Shown: piece after piece, positions 1-10,699 of the stretch
Layout: each line of letters begins with the position of its first letter
Position numbering within the stretch: the stretch's first letter is position 1
Assembly (NCBI GenBank): GCA_017311315.1
Contig: CM029610.1
Span: 8,494,236-8,558,235, forward strand
Source: Dendrocalamus latiflorus
Lineage: Eukaryota; Streptophyta; Magnoliopsida; Poales; Poaceae
Direction: 5' to 3'
DNA: 64,000 nucleotides
Position numbers and translations under genes: made by a program
Notes under the pieces: model-generated
The model's input: the letters and a program-made list of their open reading frames with translations, nothing else
Told to the model about the DNA's origin: nothing
Database searches by the model: none

Positions 1-349
1 GCTCGCCCTCCACGGAAGCCCTGCCCGGCATCAGCGGCGGGGGAGGCAGCGCGGCGGCGTACGGACCGAACAGAGGCGCATCGCCCACGCGCATCCGCTT
101 GTGGGGGCCCTCCCGGTCGAGGAGCTCGTAGGGGTGCGGCCCCTGAGGACCCCACATCGGCGGCGGCGGCGGCGGCGGGTGGAAGGGGGCGTGGTACTGC
201 GGCGGGGGAGGAGGTGGCGGCGGGTGGAGATCATAGGGGAAGGGTTGGGACGGGAGAGGCGGAGGCGGGCAGAAGGGGAAGTGGCGCGCGGAGCAGACGG
301 GGCAGAGGTCGGCGCCAGCGCCGGCGGGGAAGCCCCATGGATTGTCCAT
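1..349 (-). CDS. N-terminal part of a proline-rich protein with a CCHC-like cysteine cluster (runs off the left edge)
   Basis: Reading the minus strand from an ATG at 349 gives about 116 codons with no stop before the window edge. The protein starts MDNPWGFPAGAGADLCPVCS and has a compact C-x2-C-x3-H-x3-C cluster at about residues 16-27, then long proline runs broken by Tyr and His, then a charged stretch (DREGPHKRMRVGDAP). The frame is chosen because it stays open with coherent composition, and because the region just upstream on this strand looks like a plant 5' UTR with an AAACCCTAG telo-box. Proline-rich starts of this kind occur in plant YLP-motif and RNA-processing proteins, but that comparison is from memory and no function is assigned. 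The gene lies outside the tandem duplication. Alternative frames over the same bases are low-complexity Arg/Ser/Thr shadows. Confidence 0.6.
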   Translation of the reverse strand, partial: MDNPWGFPAGAGADLCPVCSARHFPFCPPPPLPSQPFPYDLHPPPPPPPPQYHAPFHPPPPPPPMWGPQGPHPYELLDREGPHKRMRVGDAPLFGPYAAALPPPPLMPGRASVEGE

Positions 350-375
350 GACGAGGCGGTTGGGAGGGTTTGGGG

Positions 376-392
376 ATCTAGGGTTTTGGGGT
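376..392 (-). promoter_or_regulatory. Telo-box-like motif in the 5' leader of the minus-strand gene
   Basis: The minus strand reads CCAAAACCCTAGATCCCC about 30 bp upstream of the ATG at 349. AAACCCTA motifs are common in 5' regions of plant genes for translation and RNA processing. The motif is seen directly; its role is inferred. Confidence 0.4.
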
Positions 393-605
393 AGGAGGAG
401 GAGGGAGGGCTGCGGTTTCGAGAAGGTTCGAGAAGTTCTCTGGGCTTCAGCGGATGGCCGCGTTGTTGAAGGGGCCGCACCTGCGCTACTGGAAATCGAG
501 GCCGAGCGCCGTGGGTGTTCGGCTTTTGGGCTGTCTTGCACGGAGGACCCTCCAGAGAGTCGTATTTTGTAGGAGAGCTTTGGTTGGCTAACCCAATGAC
601 GGTAA

Positions 606-792
606 ATGTTATCTATTTGCTGTGCGCATTTCGGCTTATACAAGCCAGTTTATGTTTCTGACTTTTAGATTCTTAATTTCATTTTTTAAAAAATTAATTA
701 TATTAAAAAGTCACCAATAATTACAGTGTAAAATAATCTAACTATAGTGCAAAAACCAATAAGCCACCAAAAAACCCAATTGAGTGCCTCCA
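606..792. mobile_element. MITE remnant of the GGCTTATGGCT family
   Basis: An AT-rich stretch runs from a TTTCGGCTTATAC-like end to an AATAAGCCACCAAAAAA end, with internal AGTGCAAAA and TACAGTGTAAAA motifs. It resembles the better-preserved copies near 26447 and 34870. It is degenerate, so the borders are approximate. Confidence 0.4.
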
Positions 793-1075
793 AAGGCTCC
801 GCTCTTTTGGCTTCAGATTTTTGTTTCTGCCTTCTAGTTTCTTATTTTAGTCTTTTTTGTCTTTTTTTGGTGTTTTTTATTTTCTTTTTTCTATATTCTT
901 TTGCATGTTTGTGATGGGATAACTTGTTTTTTATTTTTTATTTTTTAAATTTAATTACGCCAAAAACCATCAGCAGGTACAGTGCAAAATAAACCAGCTG
1001 TAGTGCAAAACAGTGAAAACTAAGCCATAATCCTAAAAAAGCCAAAATGAGCAGGGCTGCCTCCATCCACAAGTA
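793..1075. mobile_element. Second, diverged MITE of the same family
   Basis: It starts near GGCTCCGCTCTTTTGGCTT and ends near AAGCCAAAATGAGCAGGGC, with the same central AT-rich ATTTAATTA block and the AGTGCAAAA motifs of the other members. The ends form an imperfect inverted repeat. The remainder to 1254 is AT-rich and shows no gene. Confidence 0.4.
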
Positions 1076-1255
1076 AGTCGCCCACGAAATCCATACTTTT
1101 TGGTCTTTTTAAAGCTTATTATTAATATATATGAAAGTATACCACTCTACTATGCAAAATAAATGTTATTAAATTCGTCTTTTAAAATACTTTTGTAATA
1201 CATATCTTTTCTCGTTTTCAGTAAATTATAGTTAAAAGCGTAGTCATATCTTGCA

Positions 1256-1988
1256 TTGGACACGGACAATTTTTTTTGTAAGGCTGATCAAATATTAACC
1301 TAAATTAAAGCTACTCACAAAAGATAACGCAAGAGAGCGCCGTATCATCTGTTTTTTTTTTTGCACTATTTGATTTATAGATCCAAGGGACCCACACACA
1401 CACGTGAAAAATAAAAACTCAATAGAACATGCTAGAACTTACTATAATTTTTCTAGATTTTAAAGTAATGCTTAAAATAAACAAGCAAGTAGTCAATTAT
1501 CTATGTCCTTTGTTTGCATGCCTAGGATGGAAAATACAATCGGAAAATTATAGGATCTCCACAGCAAAAGTGCGGGTTAAATATGTATTCGTTAATCACA
1601 AACTGAAGGCAAGCGCTCAAGAATGATCATCAATCCGTGCAATCGTCTAGGAGGTGAAGGAGTTATGCTTAGAGCTCCCAGGAATTGAGATCATGAAGGT
1701 CAGGATATAATCAGAATGTTGTAGCCAATGAATTAACTAGTGACAGGGAAATGTGTGGTAGATTTGCATCTCTCTTGATTTAGTTTAGTTGTATGTAAGA
1801 ATTGTAATGATCATGTGGAATGTAAGAATTGTAATGTGCATATCTCTTCATTGAATTAGTTGTTCATGTGGAATGAAAAAATTTTGTCCTTCCTAAGAAA
1901 CAAGAATTATTCCCTTTTATTTTTACAAAGTTATGGATTTAAAGTTGAGCACTTATTCATAGTTTTTCTTGAAAACGAGTACTTAATG
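1256..1988. other. Non-coding upstream region shared by both units
   Basis: This AT-rich stretch matches about 34290-35240. No convincing gene is seen. A 65-codon open frame at 1429-1626 is interrupted in unit B by small deletions and is not supported as a gene. Confidence 0.6.
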
Positions 1989-2216
1989 ACTCTGTTCTTT
2001 TAAACTTCTAAAAACTGTTTTTTAGCTTTTCTACGATAACTAACTTTTAAACGGAGTATCTTTTTAAGATAGGATCTACTAATTAATTGTAATACATACT
2101 GTACTGATTTTATTTATATCGGCAAAAACTACACATGAGTTTCTGTTACTCTATAATCTCTCATACAAAAAACCATAACTAAAAACCATAAATTTCAACT
2201 AAAAAGAATAGGCCAA
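1989..2216 (-). mobile_element. MITE immediately upstream of PPR copy A, inverted relative to unit B
   Basis: The minus strand of this block (ending GGCCTATTCTTTTTAGTTG) matches the plus strand of about 35243-35484 in unit B, including the shared core GATATAAATAAAA and the string ACAGTATGTATTA. Flanks on both sides are collinear between the units, so the same locus carries the element in opposite orientations. Borders are approximate. Confidence 0.7.
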
Positions 2217-2278
2217 TGATAACTGCGAATCCACCCTGAACGCTCCCCACGCGAAACGCCGAAACCAATGCCGTCTGC

Positions 2279-4225
2279 ATGGCCGCCAAGCCCTCCGCGG
2301 CCACCGCCGCGCCATGTAAGCAACAACTCCGCAAGCTTTTCTCCAATGTCAAGCTCTCCGCGGACACCATCACGTCATGGAAGCAGCTCTGCAAGCTTGT
2401 CTCCAACGGACGCTATCAAGAAGCCCTCCTCTCCTACTCTCGAGCCCACACCTCCAACCTCCGTCCTGACGCCTTCACCCTCCCCTTCCTGCTCAGGTCC
2501 TGCGCCGCACTTCGGGACGCATCCGCCGCCCGCCAAATACACGGCCAGCTCGCCAAGTCGGGCTTCTCCTCCTGCCCCTACGCGGCCACCGCCCTGACGA
2601 GCGCCTACACCAGGCTCCTCTGTCTCAGGGACGCGCACCGGGTGTTCGACCAAATGCCGGAGCGGACTGTGCCCTGTTTTAACGCCATCATCGCCGGGCA
2701 TTCGCAGTGCCGGGAGGCCAATGAGGCGAAGGGTGTCTTCAGGCTCCTGGCGAAAGAAGGGATATTGCCGAACTCTGTCACGGTCGCGAGCGTGCTGTCT
2801 GCTTGTGGGGCGGTCAAGCAGGGGGAGCAGTTGCACGGGTTCGTGGTGAAGACTGGGGACTGTTTGGATCGCTATGTTGCAACAGCGCTCATCACAATGT
2901 ACTCGGATTGTGGGGATTCGAACTCGGCAAGGAGGATTCTTGAATTCATGGTTGACAAGGGCGTGGAGAGTTACAATGCGATGGCTTCTGGGTTGTTGAG
3001 GAATGGTGAACACTCCATGGCTTTGGGTATTGTTAGGAAAATGATACTTGGGTCCAGTGATAAGCCTAATGAGACAACTTTGCTGGTAGTCCTCTCAGCA
3101 TGTGCAAGTGTGTCGGCATCGGCACTTGGTAAAGAGGCCCATAGCTATGTCCTGAAGCGTGCAATGGATTGCAGTGTCAAGATTGGGACTGCACTCGTTG
3201 ACATGTACTCGAAGTGTGGTTCCCTGGAATGTGCTTACCGGGTTTTCTCAGTCATGGAGGAGAGGAACTTGGTGTCTTGGAATACCATGATCTCAGGTTT
3301 CCTGATACATGAGAAGTTCGCAAATGCCTTAGGGTTGTTCGAACAGCTAAGGTTGGAAGGGCTCAAGCCTGACAGTATTACATGGAATCTGATGGTTAAT
3401 GGGCTTGCACATCATGGGAAGTTCTCTGAGGTCTTTTCATTTTTCAGTAAGATGCGGTCAGAGGGAGTGTCATGTGCAAGTTTGGAAACCATGACAAGTA
3501 TGTTGAATGCTTGTTCGGCCATATCAGCTATCCAGTGTGGGAAGGAGATTTATTGCCATGTCATTCGAACAATGCAAGACTTTGAGGATGATGTTTTCCA
3601 GACAACAGTGATTGACATGTTTATGAGCTGTGGATGTGATGTGTATGCTGGCAGGGTATTTGAGAAAGATAGGACGAAGTTGACTGATCCAGCTTTGTGG
3701 AATGCAATGATTTCTGGTTATGGAAGGTGTGGGGAAAACGGTTTAGCATTGCAAACCTTCAATGAGATGCTTCAGCATCAAGTGCAGCCCAACTCAGCTA
3801 CCTTCCTCTGTGCTCTTTCAGCCTGTAGTCATGCTGGATTAGTTGAAAAAGCAATTCATATGTACCAAATGATGGGGAGTACCTACAATATCAACCCAAC
3901 TGTTGAACACTTGAGTGTCATGGTGGATCTTTTTTGCCGTGCTGGAAAGCTATGTGAAGCTTATGATCTATTACTGGAACATCCTGATCCACCAGCTTCG
4001 ATGTGGTATTCTTTCCTCGGTGCCTGTAGAAACTACTGTAATGCGGAACTTGGTGAAATAGCAGCAACAAAGCTTTATAATTTGGACCCTGTGAGCACAA
4101 CTCCATGGGTAATTCTATCCAATATATATGCTGCACAATATCGATGGAATGAAGTGGAGATATTGAGGAAAATGATGTTAGACAAGAGCCTTTTCAAAGC
4201 TCCTGCTTATAGTGAACTTGTGTGA
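2279..4225 (+). CDS. PLS-class pentatricopeptide repeat protein, E subgroup (copy A, intact)
   Basis: A single open frame of 648 codons without introns, as is usual for plant PPR genes. After a short N-terminus rich in Ala, Lys and Ser (possible organelle transit sequence) it has repeated PPR units of P, L and S type: FNAIIAGHSQCREANEAKGV, TALITMYSDCGDSNSARRI, VSWNTMISGFLIHEKFANAL, WNAMISGYGRCGENGLALQT and others. It ends with an E-type tail (WVILSNIYAAQYRWNEVEIL to PAYSELV) and no DYW domain. Family knowledge: such proteins bind organellar RNA sequence-specifically and often act in C-to-U editing or processing; the target here is unknown. The start is the first ATG of the frame. The unit B copy is broken, so this is the only complete copy in the window. 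Confidence 0.92.
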   Translation: MAAKPSAATAAPCKQQLRKLFSNVKLSADTITSWKQLCKLVSNGRYQEALLSYSRAHTSNLRPDAFTLPFLLRSCAALRDASAARQIHGQLAKSGFSSCPYAATALTSAYTRLLCLRDAHRVFDQMPERTVPCFNAIIAGHSQCREANEAKGVFRLLAKEGILPNSVTVASVLSACGAVKQGEQLHGFVVKTGDCLDRYVATALITMYSDCGDSNSARRILEFMVDKGVESYNAMASGLLRNGEHSMALGIVRKMILGSSDKPNETTLLVVLSACASVSASALGKEAHSYVLKRAMDCSVKIGTALVDMYSKCGSLECAYRVFSVMEERNLVSWNTMISGFLIHEKFANALGLFEQLRLEGLKPDSITWNLMVNGLAHHGKFSEVFSFFSKMRSEGVSCASLETMTSMLNACSAISAIQCGKEIYCHVIRTMQDFEDDVFQTTVIDMFMSCGCDVYAGRVFEKDRTKLTDPALWNAMISGYGRCGENGLALQTFNEMLQHQVQPNSATFLCALSACSHAGLVEKAIHMYQMMGSTYNINPTVEHLSVMVDLFCRAGKLCEAYDLLLEHPDPPASMWYSFLGACRNYCNAELGEIAATKLYNLDPVSTTPWVILSNIYAAQYRWNEVEILRKMMLDKSLFKAPAYSELV

Positions 4226-5158
4226 AAAATCCTAGCTTGCTTGCCTCGATGGGATGGAAATGGATCCTCTACATTGCAATGTAAAAGGTATGGGCATCCA
4301 TATGGCAGCCTTCTGCTCATATCAAAAGCTTAAATTGCCTCCAAATGACAATTTAGGAATTTACTCCGGTGTCATCTAGGCCATCCATTGTTGATTGAAT
4401 GGTCCACACACAAAGTATGCATGCTGTACATCTTGTACGTCAATGGATGTGATCCTTTTTTTTGGGTGTGAACTCACAACAGAAGATCAAAGCTACAATC
4501 AGTCTGTATTGTTATTCCTACTCAATAGGGGGGAAATACCACAGGAACAGGACTTGTCCTGTGATATCTTTGCTATTGGTTAGAGTTCTATACTCAAGGT
4601 CAAGTAGGTTAGGCTGTAGTGTACTCGTATGGGGTATAATCACCAAAATTCTGTTAGGCACAGAGTGAAAGGTCCCTTATGATGATCCTTAGTTCATAGA
4701 GGTATACACCGCTCGGAGAAAGGCCGGATAGCATCGGCTTTGTGGGATGAGAGATTTGACTATAGATTGAGATGATAGAACTTGAGGAAAGAGGTTAGAT
4801 TAATTCATCCTCATTGCTTGATTGATAATAGATAAATGCTGGCCCTTTTATAGGAATAACTCGATTTGGCCTCTAAGAAATAATCTCTATATCTAAGAAA
4901 ATCCATTTCTAATAAATGAAATATATTTATAAAGCAATAAACAAATCTAATAAGTAAACTAACTATTCTTATCTCTATCATACTACAAATAAATATAATG
5001 ACACGCTCCTTTTTTGGTGCTTCTGTTAAACGTGTGCATGCATGCTCCATTTGATCTCAATTTGTATGCCTCTTCGATGTGTGATATGGCCCATGGCTGC
5101 ATCTAGTTGATGCTGATGAGTGATGAGATCATGAGAGGAGCCGAGGAGGCTTTCATGT
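4226..5158. other. 3' flank of PPR A with an LTR-like fragment; absent from unit B
   Basis: After the PPR stop there is a probable 3' UTR. From about 4660 to 5030 the minus strand shows a TATAAAAGGGCC box followed by a pyrimidine-rich leader, which looks like a decayed solo LTR. Unit B has a single deletion that removes the equivalent of about 3581-5158. No gene is seen. Confidence 0.35.
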
Positions 5159-5576
5159 TGTTGTGGCGGTGGTCGCTTGAGCACGCAAGTTGTAGTGGAG
5201 ACGCAAGCGCTGTGGCCACTACGACACATTGGTTTTAAGGCTTTGTCAGCCTAGCATGTCGTGTCTTGCCTCATTCAATTATATATAAAACAAAATCCTA
5301 TAAAAAATAACAATTGCTGCTCACAGCCTCACAATTCATGACAAAGGAGGTTTAACATAAGCCACAACGGAGCTCAATTGGGGTGTAGCAGCGGAGCAGA
5401 GAGAGTGATGTAGGTTGAGCACAGTTGGCGGAGCCACGTCGTGGGCTGAGACGGGCCTTGACCAAGTTCCAATAGAGTTGATGGCTTGACGCAACCTAAG
5501 CATAGGGCAACAGTGGTTTGACATCCTGGTGGGTATTTTAATTTTTTTTCGTAGCAACGCATAAGCACTCAGCTAG
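5159..5576 (+). mobile_element. Probable Helitron 3' end ending in CTAG
   Basis: The segment ends with a run of T, then GTAGCAACGCATAAGCACTC and AGCTAG followed by T. This matches the general form of grass Helitron 3' termini (CTRR, inserted 5' of T). The unit B equivalent ends at about 37192. The 5' end is not identified. Confidence 0.4.
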
Positions 5577-7058
5577 TTTAGTTACAACGAAATCTATTAC
5601 TTCATGGTATGATAATAGTAAAATCATAAAATCTCATAATTTGAATGGATCAAGAGAGTCTAAAAGACACTGATCTAACAATAGAAGTAATATAGCTAAC
5701 CAAGCACATGTACCTTTTTTGGTAGGGTATGCCGAACTGGAATGACATTTTGCAAGAACTACCATGGCTTGAAAATCTGCTGAACAAACTTGAACGATGA
5801 AAAAGGTGAGTATACAGCTGCAATTTGACCATTCCTGTGGTTCCTCCATTTTATTCTTCATGCCCTTATTTATGTGAAGATTGGGCCAGTGTATTTCTTT
5901 TTAAAGATACTGAATATCCTACTCTATGAGAGTTGTAGCTTCTTTAAGTTTTCCTTTATTTGCAGGCGCCAATATGGAGGACTTAACTTTATAAGAAGTG
6001 GCTTTTATGTGCCAGAGATGAAATGAGACCCAATATTTTAATTACAGGAGATGAGTAGGATATATTAACAAACCTGATGGTTCTTTATAATGATGTCATA
6101 ATATTCTAATGTCATGTGCTACAAAGCTATTTGAATGAATGGAGCACAGAATGCTAGAATACGTGTCAAAATATTTCTGCGGAACAATTATGGTTGATAT
6201 GTCGATTTGAGTCCTAGCTCTTGGTTAGTCTATGTGGAATAAGATCATCAAAACCATAGCCAAGTGGCTTTCGTAATTTGTAGATGATGTATATGTATAA
6301 TAACTTAACATTTGGGCTCCTCGAGAAATGGTCAGAGATATAATATTGCAGCTCTTAAAAGTATTACTTGAACGATAAGAGATGTCACATTGTTACCTGA
6401 CCAATTTCAGATTATTTGCTTTGTGCACCAAGTTTGTGTACATTATGTGTCTCCACTACATAACGTATGCTTTCTCTTGACTTTCAGGTTTTTTTCTGGT
6501 CAAAATCACAAACAATTTGCCACTAAAAATACGGAAATAGAAAATAGTGCAAAAGGGCAGTGATAGGCTTGAATGCTACATTGAGAGTGCAGATCAAGAT
6601 TCGTTGCACAAATTAATTTGAAGTACGCAAAGTCCTTCCATAGAGAAAACTATTTGTTTGATCTTGACTTTTTTTTGTGTGTTTCTGAAGCTTTAACGTA
6701 GATCGTGGCTCTGAACAAAATCTACTTGGAGCATGCATCTGTTTAGGAAAAAAAGAGTAAATAAGGAAGTTGTGTAATAAGACCAAATTTCTTTGCATGT
6801 ATTATGATTTCAGATCCATGCTGTTTGTGTTGTTATGCCAAGGATGGAGTATATAAAACATATTTTGGATTTAAGTGTTTGGTTAGTTGAATTGTTTAAA
6901 TCATTATGTGCATATATTTGGCTGTCGCTAATATTAGAGGTAGTTTATATAGTTAAACAGAAACAAACTTCTATTTCTTTTAGCAAGAATATATAACTAC
7001 AACATAATATTTATGTCTAAGTTTTATTTTCTATTGTAATGCACGGGCATAAAACTAG
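5577..7058 (+). mobile_element. Probable Helitron with captured gene exons
   Basis: The stretch ends TATTGTAATGCACGGGCATA then AAACTAG|T, a typical grass Helitron 3' terminus with a GC-rich motif about 15 bp before CTAG. It carries two exon-like pieces (5726-5805 and 5966-6026). In unit B the element is interrupted by the Copia element at 38426-45705 and its CTAG end is degraded. No Rep/helicase coding is seen, so it would be non-autonomous. The start is assumed to follow the preceding CTAG. Confidence 0.45.
5726..6026 (+). pseudogene. Captured two-exon gene fragment of unknown origin (copy A)
   Basis: Exon 1 (5726-5805) follows a TTTTTTGGTAG acceptor and reads GMPNWNDILQELPWLENLL then NKLER before an in-frame TGA. 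A GTGAGT donor follows. Exon 2 (5966-6026) follows TTTGCAG and continues in the same phase, RRQYGGLNFIRSGFYVPEMK, then TGA. Both units show the same internal TGA, so the lesion predates the duplication. I do not recognise the parent gene. Correct splice borders and matched phase suggest capture of genomic DNA rather than a retrogene. Confidence 0.4.
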
Positions 7059-7446
7059 TTAGACCTTACAAGACGTGTATGGAATGCAACTGACGCTAAG
7101 GGACCACACATTCTCTCTCCCCTCAACTAGGTAGGGTGCTCATTGGTATTAACTATAATATCTCATGGAAATATTTGAGGAAATTGATGATTTGCCCCTC
7201 CTTCGTTTCGCACTAGCTCATTTGCCTCATAGTTGGTTTCAATTGATGATTCGTCCTATCTTTTAATTTATACTTAATAATTTGCCATCTTTGGATTTTC
7301 AGCTCATTTTCTATTTTTGCAAGCCTAAATAACCATGTAAAATGACCAATATTCCCCTTGGAGAAAGACTTATCGGTGGAGGGGATCAGATGATCAATCG
7401 ATTCCCCATTTTTCACCTCTGCTCATGAGCTAGCGCTAAGGTTTGT

Positions 7447-7745
7447 GTTGCCCCTCCACCGTGTGGCGCTACCTCCATCCCTTCATCATTGCCTGAGACC
7501 CCTGGGTTGTCCATGTTGCCCACCTCCTCCTCGCCGCCCGAGGCCGCCGGCTCCTCCACGTAGCTCCTCCACCACGTGGTAGGGACTAGGGTTCATGTTG
7601 CCCCTCCACTGTGTGGCGCCTCCTCCATCCCCTCCTCATCACCTGAGACCGTCGGCTCATCCACGTTGCCCTCCTCCCCTCCTCCTCGCGCGCCCGAGCT
7701 GTTGGAGCGGGCAGGCCACCCCTCCATTGCACAACAGGGACGGTT
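7447..7745 (+). repeat. Two-copy tandem repeat of about 150 bp inside the MULE
   Basis: A GC-rich unit starting TTGCCCCTCCACCGTGTGGC is repeated once with a period of about 150 bp (second unit at about 7597). Unit B has the same pair at about 46388 and 46544. Confidence 0.65.
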
Positions 7746-7865
7746 GAGGAGCTGACTAAGCGGGCCACAAGTTGTTGAAACACATAACATGTGTGCATCA
7801 CAACCAGTGGGGGACTGGTGCACTATTGAAATTGCTCTGGAGATGAAGATGGGGGTAATTATCCT

Positions 7866-8989
7866 ATGAGTGAGGAAGATATGCATGTACTACTAGGTTT
7901 GAGGGATGAGGATGAGGGTACATATGAAGCCCATTGTGACATTCCTGGTGATGTTGATACTGTTGCAGGACCTAGCTGTGATGTTGATGGCAGTAATGAT
8001 GATGCTATTGTAGTCCATGATAACATACACGAGGAGCAACACATTGCATATGATAGGGATAACCTGAAGATGGAGAGAGGCACATTGTTTCCTTCAATGA
8101 GAGATTTTAGATTGGCCATCAGACAACATGTATTCTACAGGGGTTTGACATTAGCACTAAGAAATCTGACCCTATAAAGTTTATAGGCTTTGTATGGTGG
8201 AAGGATACCCTTAGAAAATTGTGGCTCGTAGAATGGCAGACAAGACAACTATCAGGGTGAGGTGTAGCTTCAACATAGAGATTAAGTATGATTATATCAA
8301 CAACAATCTGGTAAAGTGCTTCAATAGTTGGGGTGAGAGACGTAAAGGATGTGCTAGTTGATCACCTAGCAACAAGATCAGGGTGAAAATCATGATGTTA
8401 TTTGACAAGAGGAGAAGGATTGGGAAAAGGCTACAAGGAAGGATGCTACCAGCTTATCATACAACAAATAAATAATAGGACTAGAGGACTCGAACATTTA
8501 AAGATTGGTAGATCCCATCATGGGAGTGATGAAATTAGAGACACATTGAACAATAACTTGAGACATGTGATTAAGATAGCTTTACATGAGTACACTTGCT
8601 TTGAGTGGCAGCACACAGACAAGCCTTGTGATCATGCCCTTGCATTTTTATTGAAAAAGAGAAACATCAACTTAGAAGACTATGTCCATGACTACTACTC
8701 ACTTGAGAGGTTCAAGGCAGCTTATGAAGGGGCAGTCGAACCATTGACAGATAGGACTCAGTGGTCTAAGGTTGATCTAGGCTTTGTTTTATTTCCACCA
8801 CTTGCAAAAAGATCTGCAGGAAGACCTAGGAAGTTGAGGATTAAGGGATGCCTTGGTAAGGGTGAAAATTGTAACAAGTCAATTAACTTGGGAACCCCAA
8901 ACAGGTGTAAAAGATGTGGTGAGTTGGAACATAGTCAATCTGGATGTCCACTAAATGAGACAAATAAAAGGTATTGTCAGAAATTATAA
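7866..8989 (+). pseudogene. MuDR-family transposase remnant (unit A)
   Basis: Three transposase segments are visible. 7866-8165 has an acidic N-terminus then LFPSMRDFRLAIRQHVFYRG, resembling the MuDR DNA-binding domain, with a frameshift right after it. 8165-8400 is broken. 8402-8989 encodes the C-terminal part with a SWIM-like zinc finger (TCFEWQHTDKPCDHALAF) and a zinc knuckle (CKRCGELEHSQSGC, C-x2-C-x4-H-x4-C). The first cysteine of the SWIM motif is Tyr here but Cys in unit B. The central DDE catalytic region is missing, so the element cannot move on its own. Confidence 0.75.
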
Positions 8990-9831
8990 CTATTGCATCC
9001 ATAGGTAACTATTAACTTAACTCATTTAATTAAATGTTTTTTTAGGAAAAGGAAAATCAGGAAGAACATTACAAGGACCAATGGTGAAAGCACTTTACTT
9101 GTTGTTGAAGGCACTACAAGTGTCGCTACTCCCACAAGGTCCTCTCTCAGCATTCATACCGTCTTGCATAACAGCCTAGGCCCAATGACAAGAAGGTGAT
9201 ATGTAAGTTTAATTTCTATCGTATTGTTGAATAAACATACAAGTTTTTACCAAATTATTATGCAGACAACTTGTTCTTGCAATGGCTCCTAAGGGACCTT
9301 CTCAACCATCAATCACAATCACTTCCAAGATGACGATCCCAAGGAAGAAAAGAAAGACCTAAATGTGATGATAAATTGTCCTTTGTTATTTTGCGATGTT
9401 CAGAACCTGTATTTTGCTATTTTATGATGTTTAGGACCTGTTTGTGATACTATATTGTGATGTTCAGCATGACATGTTCAATTATTTCATAATGGTTGAT
9501 CAATTGTGACGGTTCAGCACGACATATTCAGTTATTTTGTGATGGTTGAACAATTGTCATATTTTTGGACATTGTTTCCTAGTGTTAAGTATGACATTAT
9601 TTTGCTCAGATTTTGATATCACATTATTATATCATCTCAGATTGTATTGGTACATCCGAAATGTTATCTCATCTCAAATCATCCAGAATGTTATACCATC
9701 TCAAATCATCAAGAACGCTCAGTATTGCACAATAATTACAAATCATCCAGCACAACATCCAGAAAATACAACATCCAGGAGGAGCCGACTGCAGTAGCTC
9801 TTCAACCGTCCCTATCGCAACTCCACAGATT
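8990..9831. other. 3' interior of MULE A
   Basis: AT-rich sequence with degenerate repeats of TGATGTTCAGCATGACATG type and short open frames only. No gene beyond transposase remnants is seen. Confidence 0.5.
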
Positions 9832-10109
9832 ACTCTTTCTCCAAGAGGTATATTGGTTATTTCACACGGTTATTTGGCTTTGCAAAAATAGAAAATGAGC
9901 TAAAAATCCAAAGAGAACAAATCATCAAGAATAAATTGAAAGATAAGGTAAATCATCAATTAAAACTAACTATAAAGTAAATGAGCTAGTGCGCAACAAA
10001 GAAGAGGCAAATAATTAATTTCCTCAAAATATTTCCAAACATCAAGTGTTTTGCCGTGGAGGTTAGCCTTAACTCACTGGGGTCACCTAGCACCAGTACT
10101 TATACTATA

Positions 10110-10345
10110 GAAGATGGTACCATTTAGGATGAGTTCTTTTGGACTGAGGTTTATGGCTGTGGTTTTTGAATTTTTAACTGTTCATGAAGGACAATATATA
10201 GAGAAAAATAGTTGTATATGATTTTGGTTGTTATAACTGAACTCAGTATAGTTTGTACTATAATTTATCTGTAGACTTTGTCTTAAAAGACACATCATTT
10301 AACGATAAATTATTATAAAAATAGAAAGCAAAGTCTAAGCAAAAG
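10110..10345. mobile_element. MITE-like block in the upstream region of HDAC copy A
   Basis: An AT-rich block starting GAGTTCTTTTGGACTGAGG and containing TTTATGGCTGTGG resembles the ends of other local MITEs. This part of the upstream region is missing in unit B, where an LTR fragment lies instead. Borders are uncertain. Confidence 0.35.
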
Positions 10346-10549
10346 AATTCAAAACCTAACAATAGATGGCATGAGTCCTACTCTGATTCGCAGATTAAGA
10401 CCATAGATAATTAATTTACTGTCCCAATACAATGGTCACTGGGACACGGGAAGATAAACCAGGAACTATTCTGCCCCTCGTATCACAAGAGCCAGCCGTC
10501 CTTTCTAGTTGCTTCTTGGATTTTCCTTGCGCCCCCACTCGCCTCCTTG

Positions 10550-10557
10550 TATAAATA
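10550..10557 (+). promoter_or_regulatory. TATA box of HDAC copy A
   Basis: TATAAATA lies 150 bp upstream of the ATG in a GC-rich context with pyrimidine-rich sequence on both sides. The same core (TATAAATT) is found in unit B at 50318. A start of transcription near 10580 is inferred. Confidence 0.6.
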
Positions 10558-10699
10558 CTTGTTCGTCATCGCCTCCGCTTGTCGGCCCCCTCAAACAAGC
10601 ACCCAGACAAGAAACGAAGCGCAGACCCACGCGAAACTCAGCAAACAATCCAACCCCAAAACCCCCGATTCCCCACCGGCGGCGGCGGCGACGCGCACG

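Larger units (their letters stand above)
7177..10025 (+). mobile_element. Mutator-like element (MULE) with long terminal inverted repeats, unit A copy
   Basis: Inverted repeats of about 195 bp lie at 7177-7371 and 9832-10025, starting GAGGAAATTGATGATTTGCC. They are flanked by a 9-bp target duplication: GAAATATTT at 7168-7176 and AAAATATTT at 10026-10034, one mismatch (perfect in unit B). Between them are remnants of a MuDR-family transposase and an internal GC-rich tandem repeat. The element sits about 670 bp upstream of the HDAC start. Compared with unit B it lacks about 0.5-0.6 kb around 7740-7770. Confidence 0.85.

Noticed and set aside
1429..1626. 65-codon frame upstream of PPR A
   Set aside because: Unit B has single-base deletions and stops in the same stretch, and there is no family resemblance.
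2268..3013. Ser/Pro-rich plus-strand frame and minus-strand frames over the PPR gene
   Set aside because: Overlapping shadows of the PPR coding frame.
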